Below are positions 1 through 6,718 of a DNA stretch of 11,736 nt, one piece after another. Source of the stretch: Clostridia bacterium (lineage in GTDB: Bacteria > Bacillota > Clostridia > Christensenellales > Borkfalkiaceae); the NCBI GenBank assembly GCA_029071285.1, contig JAIEAS010000181.1, forward strand, positions 1-11,736, given 5' to 3'. The stretch's first letter is position 1. Every line of letters starts with the position of its first letter. The translations under genes and the position numbers were made by a program. The notes beneath the pieces were generated by a model. That model was not told the DNA's origin and ran no database searches. It was given only the letters and a program-made list of their open reading frames with translations.

Positions 1-18
1 ATTATAAGTTAAAACGAA

Positions 19-1017
19 ATGGAACAGAAGAAAAAACTTTCAAAAAATAAAATAAGGGCAATTATAGTTGCGTGCATATCTATTGCAATTGCTGTCGCGC
101 TCATAATTACCAATATTTTCGTTCCCGTAAAGTATCTTGCAAGTTATATGGTCGTAAAAAACAAAGGCGCAAAGGCGGGCGTTATGCGAGTGCGGTTTGT
201 TGACATGGGTTACGGCGATTGTACGATTATCGAACTTCCCGACGGCAAAAATATGCTTATCGACGGCGGTAACGGCAGTATGACGAACGAGTCGCGTATT
301 TTGAAGTTTTTAAACAAATGTGATATTGACGTTATAGATTACCTCGTTTGCACGAACGTCAACGCAGAACACTGCGGCGGACTTGCTGAAATCGTGCGTT
401 ACAAAAAGGTTAAAAAAATATATATGCCCGGTCTTAATTTTATGTACACGACCGACGAATATAAAAATTTCTGCATTTCGGCAAGCGGCTCGGTGGCGGC
501 TATCAGTCAGTACGGCGAGTGTAAAATCGAAGAGGAGAGCGGCTATTTCTTTTCGTTTCTGTCGCCTTCGCCGTTGGGCAACGACAGCGGAGAATATCAG
601 GACTTACTCGCAAATACGAAATCCCTGGAGGCGCGGAACAACGCTTCCGCGGTAATGTGGCTTGAATATGCGGGGACGAGTTTTCTTTTTACTAGCGACG
701 TTTCGGATACCGTTCTGAAGTCGCTTTGCGACAAATATAACAACGAAACAATCAGGGACGATTATTTTAGCTTTAAAGGACATACCGTCAGACTTGAAAA
801 CTGCAACGTTTTAAAAGTTGCGGACCACGGCAGCAAAAACGCTCTATACACGCCTTTTTACGATTTGACAAGCCCAGATATCGCCGTCATTTCAACCAAC
901 GGCGTAAGCCTCGACTTAATGTCGGACCTCGGCGGCTGTTGCAAAAATATTTACAGAACGGACGAATACGGAACCTTAACTATAGAAGTTACTGCTGACG
1001 GCTGCGCCGTCGTATAG
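19..1017 (+). CDS. Membrane-anchored ComEC/Rec2-like metallo-beta-lactamase-fold protein with a degenerate metal site
   Basis: The 332-aa protein starts with a basic stretch and one hydrophobic segment (about residues 12-34), which predicts a single membrane anchor with the remainder outside the cell. From residue 56 on it follows the beta-lactamase-like domain of ComEC: VDMGYGD (61-67, usually VGQGD), LIDGG (80-84), a position equivalent to THxHxDH that reads TNVNAEH (112-118), NNAS (207-210), TSD (225-227), ADHGS (268-272, usually HHGS) and YRTDEYGT (312-319). Two of the three motif histidines are asparagine and the aspartate is glutamate, so normal two-metal hydrolysis is doubtful. The ComEC channel domain is absent. 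An in-frame TAA at 10-12 leaves the ATG at 19 as the first start; no Shine-Dalgarno sequence is visible. The stop lies 8 nt before aroC, suggesting co-transcription. The fold assignment is fairly firm; the function is unknown, perhaps binding or a weak nuclease or phosphodiesterase. Confidence 0.8.
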   Translation: MEQKKKLSKNKIRAIIVACISIAIAVALIITNIFVPVKYLASYMVVKNKGAKAGVMRVRFVDMGYGDCTIIELPDGKNMLIDGGNGSMTNESRILKFLNKCDIDVIDYLVCTNVNAEHCGGLAEIVRYKKVKKIYMPGLNFMYTTDEYKNFCISASGSVAAISQYGECKIEEESGYFFSFLSPSPLGNDSGEYQDLLANTKSLEARNNASAVMWLEYAGTSFLFTSDVSDTVLKSLCDKYNNETIRDDYFSFKGHTVRLENCNVLKVADHGSKNALYTPFYDLTSPDIAVISTNGVSLDLMSDLGGCCKNIYRTDEYGTLTIEVTADGCAVV

Positions 1018-1020
1018 GAG
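1016..1020 (+). promoter_or_regulatory. Ribosome binding site of aroC
   Basis: AGGAG overlaps the TAG stop of the preceding gene and sits 5 nt before the ATG at 1026. It fixes the aroC start and ties its translation to the end of the upstream gene. Confidence 0.75.
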
Positions 1021-1025
1021 ATTAT

Positions 1026-2150
1026 ATGAAACTTGTGACTGCGGGCGAATCGCACGGCAAAGCTCTTATAGGAATAATCGAGGGTTTGCCTTCAAATCTT
1101 GAAATTGATATCGAAGAAATCAACCGCAATCTTGCGCTCCGTCAAAGCGGTTACGGCAGGGGCGGCAGACAGAAGATTGAAAGCGACAAGGTTGAAATTT
1201 TAAGCGGAGTAAGAAACCGCCTTACTTTGGGCAGTCCTTTAAGTTTCAGTATTTTAAACGCAGACTACGAAAACTGGAAAGAGTATATGGCTCCCGAGGG
1301 CTGCGACGTCACGCAAAAACAAGTAACGTGCGTGCGCCCCGGACACGCCGACCTTACGGGTATGATTAAGTACGACCAGACCGACGCGCGCAACGTTCTG
1401 GAACGCGCCAGCGCAAGGGAAACGGCGGCGCGGGTTGCTGCGGGCAGTATTGCAATGCAGTATTTAAAAGCTCTCGGCGTTCATATATCGGGCTACGTTA
1501 AAAGTGTGTGCGGTATATCCGACGAAAACGAATACGTTTTCGAACAGCTCGAAGGCGCGAAGGACAAGCCGCTGTTTATGCTTGACGGCAATAAAGAGCG
1601 TGAGGCAATGCAAAAGATAGACGAATTAAAGGAGCTCGGCGATACCGCAGGCGGAGTAATTGAAATCCGTATAAAAGGTTTAAAAAGTGGTTTCGGCAGT
1701 TGTATGCAGTACGGCGATAAGCTTGACGCAATTCTCTGCGGCGCGGTTATGAGCGTGCAGGCTATCAAGGGCGTAGAAGTTGGACTCGGATTTAAAGCCG
1801 CCGAACTTGCTGGAAGTCAGGTTCACGACCGCATTTATTACGACGGAGCATTCCGCCGCAAAACTAACAACGCGGGCGGAATAGAGGGCGGAATGTCCAA
1901 CGGCGAAGAAATTATTTTACGCGCCGCAATGAAGCCCATTCCGACCCTTATGCGCGGACTTGAAACGGTTGATTTTATCACTAAAAAGCCCGCGACCGCT
2001 TCAAAAGAACGCAGCGACGTCGCTGCAATCTGCGCGGCTGAAATAGTACTTGAAAGCGCAGTCGCTTTCGCGCTTGCCGACGTTGTTTCCAAACGGCTTG
2101 GCGGCGACAATATGAGCGAAGTCAAAGAGCGTTATAACTTATTGAAATAA
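1026..2150 (+). CDS. aroC: Chorismate synthase
   Basis: This enzyme converts 5-enolpyruvylshikimate-3-phosphate to chorismate, the last shikimate-pathway step, and needs reduced FMN. All three family signatures are present: GESHGKALIGIIEGLP (7-22), ERASARETAARVAAG (126-140) and the RSDVAAICAAEIVLE stretch (329-343). The conserved histidines H10 and H107 (in GHADL), the NNAGGIEGGMSNGE loop (281-294) and KPIPT (303-307) are intact. The length of 374 aa fits the usual 350-400. An AGGAG site 5 nt upstream supports the ATG. It is the first aro gene of a five-gene cluster and ends 1 nt before aroB. Its substrate comes from EPSP synthase, which is not encoded here. A separate flavin reductase is not visible, so flavin reduction must come from elsewhere or be intrinsic. 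Confidence 0.97.
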   Translation: MKLVTAGESHGKALIGIIEGLPSNLEIDIEEINRNLALRQSGYGRGGRQKIESDKVEILSGVRNRLTLGSPLSFSILNADYENWKEYMAPEGCDVTQKQVTCVRPGHADLTGMIKYDQTDARNVLERASARETAARVAAGSIAMQYLKALGVHISGYVKSVCGISDENEYVFEQLEGAKDKPLFMLDGNKEREAMQKIDELKELGDTAGGVIEIRIKGLKSGFGSCMQYGDKLDAILCGAVMSVQAIKGVEVGLGFKAAELAGSQVHDRIYYDGAFRRKTNNAGGIEGGMSNGEEIILRAAMKPIPTLMRGLETVDFITKKPATASKERSDVAAICAAEIVLESAVAFALADVVSKRLGGDNMSEVKERYNLLK

Positions 2151-2151
2151 T

Positions 2152-3213
2152 ATGAAAGAAATAGTGCTGAATACAAACACGCAAAAAAGCGTCATATACT
2201 GCGGCAGCGGCGCGTTTGAAAAGTACGCGCATATTGACGGAGGCGTTTTCGTAGTGACGGACGACAACGTTTATTCGCTTTACCGCGGACTTATTGAAAA
2301 GACTTTTAACGGCGCAGCGGTAAAGGTTATCCGCGCGGGCGAAAAAAGCAAAAATATCAAGACCCTTACGGCGATTTTACAGTCAATGGTAAACGCGGGT
2401 CTGAAGCGTAGCGGAACGGTGGTCGCTTTGGGCGGCGGCGTAGTCGGCGATATTGCTGGGCTTGCCGCATCGCTGTATATGCGCGGCGTTCACCTCGTGC
2501 AGATTCCGACAACCCTCTTGTCGCAGGTTGACAGCTCGGTGGGCGGGAAAACGGCGGTGGATTTCAACAAGGTCAAAAATCTTGTGGGCTCGTTCTACCA
2601 ACCCGAAAAGGTAATTGTAGACCCGCTGTTTTTAAAGACTTTGCCCGACAGGGAAATCAACTGCGGCCTCGGCGAAATTATCAAGTACGGCGCGCTCGAC
2701 AAAGGTATTTACCAAAAACTTCAAAGCGCGGACGATTTAAATAATCCTGAGTTTTTAGAGGATATTACAGCCGACTGCATACAGCACAAGGCGCACGTCG
2801 TTACCGTGGATGAACACGATTTAAACGGCGCGAGAAAAACTTTGAATTTGGGGCACACCACGGGTCACGCCTTCGAACTTTATTACGGCAAAAAATCACA
2901 CGGCGAGTTCGTACTCATCGGCACCTATTACGAGTTATATATAGCAAAAAAACTCGGGCTGTGCGAAGACGGTTACGCCGATTCGATAATTAATTTAATA
3001 ACTTCGGTAATCGGCGCAATTCCAGTCTATGGCGACGTGCGTAAAGCCGCACAGTTTGCCGTGTACGATAAGAAAAATAACGATGACAAAATTTCGGTTA
3101 TAGCTCCCAAATGCGAGGGCGAAAGCGTTGAAATAAAACTTACCGTTAAAGACTATTTGGATTTGATTGCGGAATGTAACGGTGTTTTAAAGGAGAAATA
3201 TGAAAACTCTTAA
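2152..3213 (+). CDS. aroB: 3-Dehydroquinate synthase
   Basis: AroB cyclises DAHP to 3-dehydroquinate using NAD+ as a catalytic cofactor and a divalent metal. The nucleotide-binding GGGVVGD motif lies at 94-100, followed by QIPTTLLSQVDSSVGGKT (117-134). The metal ligands expected from the fungal and E. coli enzymes are E175 (GLGEIIKYG), H235 (LNLGHTTGH) and H250 (SHGEFV), all present. The length of 353 aa is normal. The ATG follows the aroC stop by 1 nt and has no Shine-Dalgarno sequence within 20 nt, so it probably relies on ribosomes finishing aroC. The last 14 nt overlap aroE and carry the aroE ribosome binding site. It sits beside the genes for the next two pathway steps. Confidence 0.97.
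   Translation: MKEIVLNTNTQKSVIYCGSGAFEKYAHIDGGVFVVTDDNVYSLYRGLIEKTFNGAAVKVIRAGEKSKNIKTLTAILQSMVNAGLKRSGTVVALGGGVVGDIAGLAASLYMRGVHLVQIPTTLLSQVDSSVGGKTAVDFNKVKNLVGSFYQPEKVIVDPLFLKTLPDREINCGLGEIIKYGALDKGIYQKLQSADDLNNPEFLEDITADCIQHKAHVVTVDEHDLNGARKTLNLGHTTGHAFELYYGKKSHGEFVLIGTYYELYIAKKLGLCEDGYADSIINLITSVIGAIPVYGDVRKAAQFAVYDKKNNDDKISVIAPKCEGESVEIKLTVKDYLDLIAECNGVLKEKYENS
3189..3195 (+). promoter_or_regulatory. Ribosome binding site of aroE inside the end of aroB
   Basis: AAAGGAG lies within the final codons of aroB, 4 nt before the aroE ATG at 3200. It decides the aroE start and explains the 14-nt gene overlap. Confidence 0.75.
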
Positions 3214-4003
3214 ACTCGCGGTTATCGGCAAGGACGTATCAAAGTCCCAAAGTCCGCAAATTCACAATTTTATCGCGCAAAAGACGGGAAATAAAATTTC
3301 GTACGAGCGGATTTCTATAGCGGAAGACCGGTTTGAAAACGAAATAGAAAAGTTGCTTGGCACTTATGACGGCTTTAACGTGACTATACCGTACAAGCTT
3401 TCGGTAATACCTCACCTAAACGAAATCGTCGGAGACGCTAAAACTTTCGGTGCGGTAAACACCGTTTGCCCGCATAGCCGCAAGGGCTACAACACGGACG
3501 GACTTGGTTTTATGCTTATGCTCGAAGTGGAAGGGGTTGACGTTAAAGATAAAACCGTTCTGCTTTTAGGCGCGGGCGGCGCAGGCAGGAGCGTTGCCAA
3601 AAAGCTTTCCGACGGCGGCGCGCGCGTATTTATATACGATAAAAATTATCAAAACGCAAAAGCTGTTGCGGACGAGTTCGACGGTATCACCGTTTTGGAA
3701 AATCTTGATAACAAACCGTACTACGCAATTATAAACGCAACCGGCGTTGGTATGCACAAAACGGAAGGCATTTCACCGATAGGAGCAGACCTTATAAATT
3801 TGTGCGAAGTTGCGGTTGACCTCATATACGTTCCGCCCGTCAGCAAATTTCTTGAAATTGCAAACGGACTCGGCAAAAAAATCGTGAACGGCGAGCAAAT
3901 GCTGTTTTATCAGGCGTACTATTCGCAGTGTATTTACTTCGGTAAAAACGCAGACGCAAAGCAGGCAAAAATACTTTATACGCAGTATAAGGAGGAGTTA
4001 TGA
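3200..4003 (+). CDS. aroE: Shikimate dehydrogenase
   Basis: AroE reduces 3-dehydroshikimate to shikimate. The N-terminal substrate domain shows SQSPQIHN (16-23) for the carboxylate, NVTIPYK with catalytic K66, N87 (AVNTV) and catalytic D100 (NTDG). The Rossmann domain carries GAGGAGR at 124-130. The C-terminus has NATGVGM (179-185) and NGEQMLFYQAYY (230-241). The 267-aa length is typical. The cofactor-selectivity loop after beta-2 reads IYDKN (145-149) where NADP enzymes usually have NRT; the aspartate may favour NAD(H), although the neighbouring lysine could still contact a phosphate. It overlaps aroB by 14 nt and aroQ by 4 nt. It could in principle be a quinate/shikimate dehydrogenase, but the biosynthetic context makes AroE far more likely. 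Confidence 0.95.
   Translation: MKTLKLAVIGKDVSKSQSPQIHNFIAQKTGNKISYERISIAEDRFENEIEKLLGTYDGFNVTIPYKLSVIPHLNEIVGDAKTFGAVNTVCPHSRKGYNTDGLGFMLMLEVEGVDVKDKTVLLLGAGGAGRSVAKKLSDGGARVFIYDKNYQNAKAVADEFDGITVLENLDNKPYYAIINATGVGMHKTEGISPIGADLINLCEVAVDLIYVPPVSKFLEIANGLGKKIVNGEQMLFYQAYYSQCIYFGKNADAKQAKILYTQYKEEL
3988..3995 (+). promoter_or_regulatory. Strong ribosome binding site of aroQ
   Basis: TAAGGAGG, a full anti-16S match, lies 4 nt before the ATG at 4000, inside the end of aroE. It is the strongest Shine-Dalgarno sequence in the aro cluster. Confidence 0.75.
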
Positions 4004-4419
4004 AATTTCTGTTTTTGAACGGCGTCAATCTTAATATGACGGGCGTCAGAGAAAAGGGGATTTACGGCACGCAGACCCTTGAAGAGATAAACGCGGAAAT
4101 CGCCGCGCACTTCAAAGAGGACAAGTGCGAGTTTTATCAGTCGAATATAGAGGGCGAAATTTGCACTAAAATTCAATCCGCGCAAAAGGAAGGTTTTGAC
4201 GGCGTGATTCTGAACGCGGGGGCATTCACTCATTACAGTATAGCGATACGCGACGCAATTTCGGCAGTAACCGTTCCTGTAATCGAGGTGCATATTTCAA
4301 ACGTTCACGCGCGTGAAGAGTTCAGACGGACGTCGGTAATTTCGCCCGTTTGCAAGGGAGTAATATGCGGCTTCGGCAAAAACAGCTATATTCTTGCGGC
4401 GGAAAGCTTTAAGTTATGA
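4000..4419 (+). CDS. aroQ: Type II 3-dehydroquinate dehydratase
   Basis: This small type II dehydroquinase removes water from 3-dehydroquinate to give 3-dehydroshikimate; the family forms dodecamers. The active-site loop carries R17 and the catalytic Y22 (VREKGIYG, 16-23). SNIEGE is at 48-53, N72 and H78 lie in LNAGAFTHYS (71-80), and the catalytic histidine is H98 in EVHISN (96-101), followed by HAREEFRR (103-110). The length of 139 aa is typical. Two usual prolines are replaced: GPNLN reads GVNLN (8-12) and NPGA reads NAGA (72-75). The ATG overlaps the aroE TGA as ATGA, and the next overlap with aroK is identical in form, which indicates coupled translation. Confidence 0.96.
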   Translation: MKFLFLNGVNLNMTGVREKGIYGTQTLEEINAEIAAHFKEDKCEFYQSNIEGEICTKIQSAQKEGFDGVILNAGAFTHYSIAIRDAISAVTVPVIEVHISNVHAREEFRRTSVISPVCKGVICGFGKNSYILAAESFKL

Positions 4420-4907
4420 ATATAGTGCTTGCGGGAATGCCGGGCAGCGGTAAAACCACCGTTGCAAAATTGCTTGAAAGTTCGGGCAAAAAAATTTACG
4501 ACACGGACGAGCAAATCGTAAAAGAACACGGAAATATCACGGAAATTTTTCGGAATTTCGGCGAGCAGTATTTCAGACAGCTTGAAACCGACGCAGTCAG
4601 AAAGCTGTCCGCACTTGACGGTATTGTTATAGCAACGGGCGGTGGATGCCTTTTAAAAGAAGAAAACGTTCAGCTTTTAAAAGCGAAGGGAAAAATAGTT
4701 TATCTCCGCGCCAAGCCTCAGATCTTGATTGAAAGGCTGCAAGGCGATACTTTAAGGCCCCTTCTTGCGGGCGGACTTGAAGAAAGGATACATAAACTCT
4801 ACGGTGAAAGGGCAAGCGTTTACGAAAGCGCGGCGGATATAGTAATAGACACTGACGGGCAGACGCCCGACCAAACTGTACAAAGGATAACGGAATTAAT
4901 TTTATGA
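4416..4907 (+). CDS. aroK: Shikimate kinase
   Basis: AroK phosphorylates shikimate at the 3-hydroxyl with ATP. It is a P-loop kinase with a Walker A motif GMPGSGKTT (7-15), the shikimate-binding aspartates in DTDEQI (29-34, D29 and D31), R54 and E57 (FRQLE), the GGG motif (75-77), lid arginine R114 (TLRPLL) and R132 followed by Y136 near the C-terminus. At 163 aa it is a normal stand-alone kinase rather than a fusion. The ATG overlaps the aroQ TGA (ATGA); only a weak GGAAAG at 4401-4406 precedes it, so reinitiation is likely. The product feeds EPSP synthase, whose gene is not in this window. Confidence 0.96.
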   Translation: MNIVLAGMPGSGKTTVAKLLESSGKKIYDTDEQIVKEHGNITEIFRNFGEQYFRQLETDAVRKLSALDGIVIATGGGCLLKEENVQLLKAKGKIVYLRAKPQILIERLQGDTLRPLLAGGLEERIHKLYGERASVYESAADIVIDTDGQTPDQTVQRITELIL

Positions 4908-5629
4908 AAACAGCGTTGATTACAGGCGGAACAAAGGGAATAGGCAAGGCGATAGCTCTTGCATTTATGCAGCAGGGTTACGAGGTCGTCATAAACTACG
5001 ACAGCGACGAAGAAAGCGCGCTTGCAACTCAGGAAGAGTTTAATATCCTCGGCTACTGCCCGATACTGCTCCGCGCCGACGTTTCGGACGAAATGCAGGT
5101 CAGGGCGATGTTCAGGGAATTTTTCGGCATCTACGATAAGCTTGACGTACTTGTCAATAACGCGGGCGTTTCACTTATTCGCGTTATTCAGGACACGACT
5201 GCCTCGGACTGGGACAGAATATTCGACGTGAACGTTAAAGGCGTGTATCACTGCTGCCGTGTGGTTGCCGATAAAATGATCGGCTGCGGAGGCGGCTGTA
5301 TAATAAATATCGGTTCGATTTGGGGTGAAGTGGGCGCAAGCTGCGAGGCTGCGTATTCCGCATCGAAAGGCGCGGTAATGAGTTTTACCAAGGCGCTTGC
5401 AAAAGAATTTGCTCCCTCGAAGGTGCGCGTAAACTGCGTATCCCCCGGCGTTATCGATACGGGTATGAACGCACATTTGACGGGCGACGAAATGGAACAG
5501 CTGATTGACGGTATTCCGCTCGGAAGAATAGGCTATCCCGAAGACGTTGCAAAGGCTTGCATTTATCTTGCCGATGCAGACTACGTTACGGGCGAAATTC
5601 TGTCGGTTGGCGGCGGTTTTGCAAAATAA
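4904..5629 (+). CDS. Short-chain dehydrogenase/reductase, probable EF-P 5-aminopentanone reductase (YmfI type)
   Basis: This 241-aa classical SDR has the dinucleotide motif TGGTKGIG (7-14), D59 (ADV), NNAG (85-88), N110 and the catalytic S138, Y151 and K155. Such proteins are often labelled FabG. However, the stretch around the catalytic serine reads SIWGEVGASCE (138-148), which closely resembles, from memory, the SIWGxxGASCE signature of Bacillus YmfI and its clostridial relatives. Those enzymes reduce the 5-aminopentanone group on a lysine of elongation factor P. No EF-P gene or fatty-acid gene lies nearby to decide between the two roles. The ATG overlaps the aroK TGA, with no clear Shine-Dalgarno sequence, so it is the last gene of the coupled aro run. 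SDR membership is certain; the EF-P assignment is an inference. Confidence 0.9.
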   Translation: MKTALITGGTKGIGKAIALAFMQQGYEVVINYDSDEESALATQEEFNILGYCPILLRADVSDEMQVRAMFREFFGIYDKLDVLVNNAGVSLIRVIQDTTASDWDRIFDVNVKGVYHCCRVVADKMIGCGGGCIINIGSIWGEVGASCEAAYSASKGAVMSFTKALAKEFAPSKVRVNCVSPGVIDTGMNAHLTGDEMEQLIDGIPLGRIGYPEDVAKACIYLADADYVTGEILSVGGGFAK

Positions 5630-5689
5630 AAAAGTAAATTTTTGTTAAAAAAAGGAAATTACAAATTTTTTTCGTAATATATAGACGTA
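5630..5689 (+). promoter_or_regulatory. AT-rich intergenic gap, candidate promoter for the dgt-dnaG-rpoD cluster
   Basis: These 60 nt are very AT-rich, with A and T runs, and form the only sizeable gap between genes. TAATAT (5675-5680) and the overlapping TATATA (5678-5683) are plausible -10 elements, but no good -35 lies 16-18 nt upstream; TTGTTA at 5642-5647 is too far away. No ribosome binding site precedes the ATG at 5690. A short AT-only inverted repeat (AAATT/AATTT) followed by a seven-T run at 5666-5672 is too weak to call a terminator. The promoter assignment is tentative. Confidence 0.3.
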
Positions 5690-6715
5690 ATGGAATTTAA
5701 GTCGTTAAAAGAAAAGACGTACGCAATAGAGGAGGCTTTTTTCTCGCCGTACGCTGCATTTTCAAAGGATACGCGCGGAAGAGATAAGAGCGAGCCGCCT
5801 TGCGAAATGCGCACAGAATATCAGCGCGACAGGGACAGGCTTATTTACTGCAAGTCGTTCAGACGGCTCAAAAACAAAACGCAGGTGTTTTTCTCGCCCG
5901 AGGGCGACCATTACGTAACACGACTTACGCATACTCTGGACGTTGCGCAGATTGCAAGAAGCATTGCGCGCGCTCTGTCGTTAAACGAGGATTTGGCGGA
6001 AGCTATCGCGCTCGGTCACGACTTGGGACACACGCCTTTCGGACACAGCGGGGAAAGAATTTTGAACAAGCTTGCGCCGAACGGCTTTCAGCATAACGTA
6101 CAGTCGCTGCGTGTTGTTGAAGTGCTTGAAAAGGACGGCAAGGGACTTAACCTCACGTTTGAGGTGCGCGACGGTATTTTGAACCATAAGACGAGCGGAA
6201 ACCCCGCAACACTTGAAGGTAAGTGCGTTTCACTTGCGGACAGAATAGCTTATATAAACCACGACCTCGATGATGCAGTGCGTGCAGGGATTCTGAAATA
6301 TAAAGATATTCCCAAGGAAATTTCAAGTGTTCTTGGCGTCGGTTCGCGTGACAGAATCAATACTGCAATAACTTCTATTTACAACCGCTCAAAGGGCAAA
6401 AATATCGTAGAAATGGACCCCGAAGTTGAAACTGCCAGTGAAAAGCTGCGCGGGTTTATGTTTGAGAGAGTTTATTTCACCGATTCCGCCCGCGGTGAAG
6501 AGGAGAAAGCGGAAAGAATGTTGTCCGCAATGTATTCGCACTTCGTTTCAAACCTTTCCGACCTACCCGAAACATACCAAACGCTTTTGGACAAGTATGC
6601 AAAGGAACAAGTGGTATGCGACTATCTCTCGTCGATGACGGACAGATACGCGTTATATATTTTCAATAATATTTTCGTTCCTAAGGGCTGGGCTTTTATT
6701 AACGAAATCAAGTAA
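5690..6715 (+). CDS. dgt: HD-domain deoxyguanosinetriphosphate triphosphohydrolase-like protein
   Basis: The product belongs to the dGTPase family, which splits dNTPs into nucleosides and inorganic triphosphate. The N-terminal region holds RTEYQRDRDRL (41-51) and SFRRLKNKTQVF (56-67), followed by PEGDHYVTRLTHTLDV (70-85). The metal-binding HD residues are H81, H110 with D111 (GHDLGHTPFGHSGE, 109-122) and D184 (LADRIAYINHD). The length of 341 aa matches the shorter Firmicutes form rather than the roughly 500-aa E. coli Dgt, so the preferred nucleotide is uncertain. An in-frame TAA at 5675-5677 with no other start codon between leaves the ATG at 5690 as the first usable start, although no Shine-Dalgarno sequence precedes it. 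It stops 3 nt before dnaG, a common pairing in Clostridia. Confidence 0.93.
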   Translation: MEFKSLKEKTYAIEEAFFSPYAAFSKDTRGRDKSEPPCEMRTEYQRDRDRLIYCKSFRRLKNKTQVFFSPEGDHYVTRLTHTLDVAQIARSIARALSLNEDLAEAIALGHDLGHTPFGHSGERILNKLAPNGFQHNVQSLRVVEVLEKDGKGLNLTFEVRDGILNHKTSGNPATLEGKCVSLADRIAYINHDLDDAVRAGILKYKDIPKEISSVLGVGSRDRINTAITSIYNRSKGKNIVEMDPEVETASEKLRGFMFERVYFTDSARGEEEKAERMLSAMYSHFVSNLSDLPETYQTLLDKYAKEQVVCDYLSSMTDRYALYIFNNIFVPKGWAFINEIK

Positions 6716-6718
6716 AAA

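Noticed and set aside
4904..5629. Annotating the SDR gene simply as fabG.
   Set aside because: No fatty-acid synthesis genes are nearby and the IWGxxGASCE stretch points to the YmfI group. The FabG name would overstate what is known.
5640..5673. AT-only inverted repeat with a seven-T run between the SDR gene and the dgt-like gene, considered as an intrinsic terminator.
   Set aside because: The stem is about 5 bp of A-T pairs with no G-C pairs, too unstable to stop transcription. The aro run and the next cluster may be partly co-transcribed.
6661..6678. TAATAT near the end of the dgt-like gene (6667-6672) as a promoter for dnaG.
   Set aside because: No -35-like hexamer lies 16-18 nt upstream, and the sequence encodes ordinary residues. 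AT-rich codons explain it.
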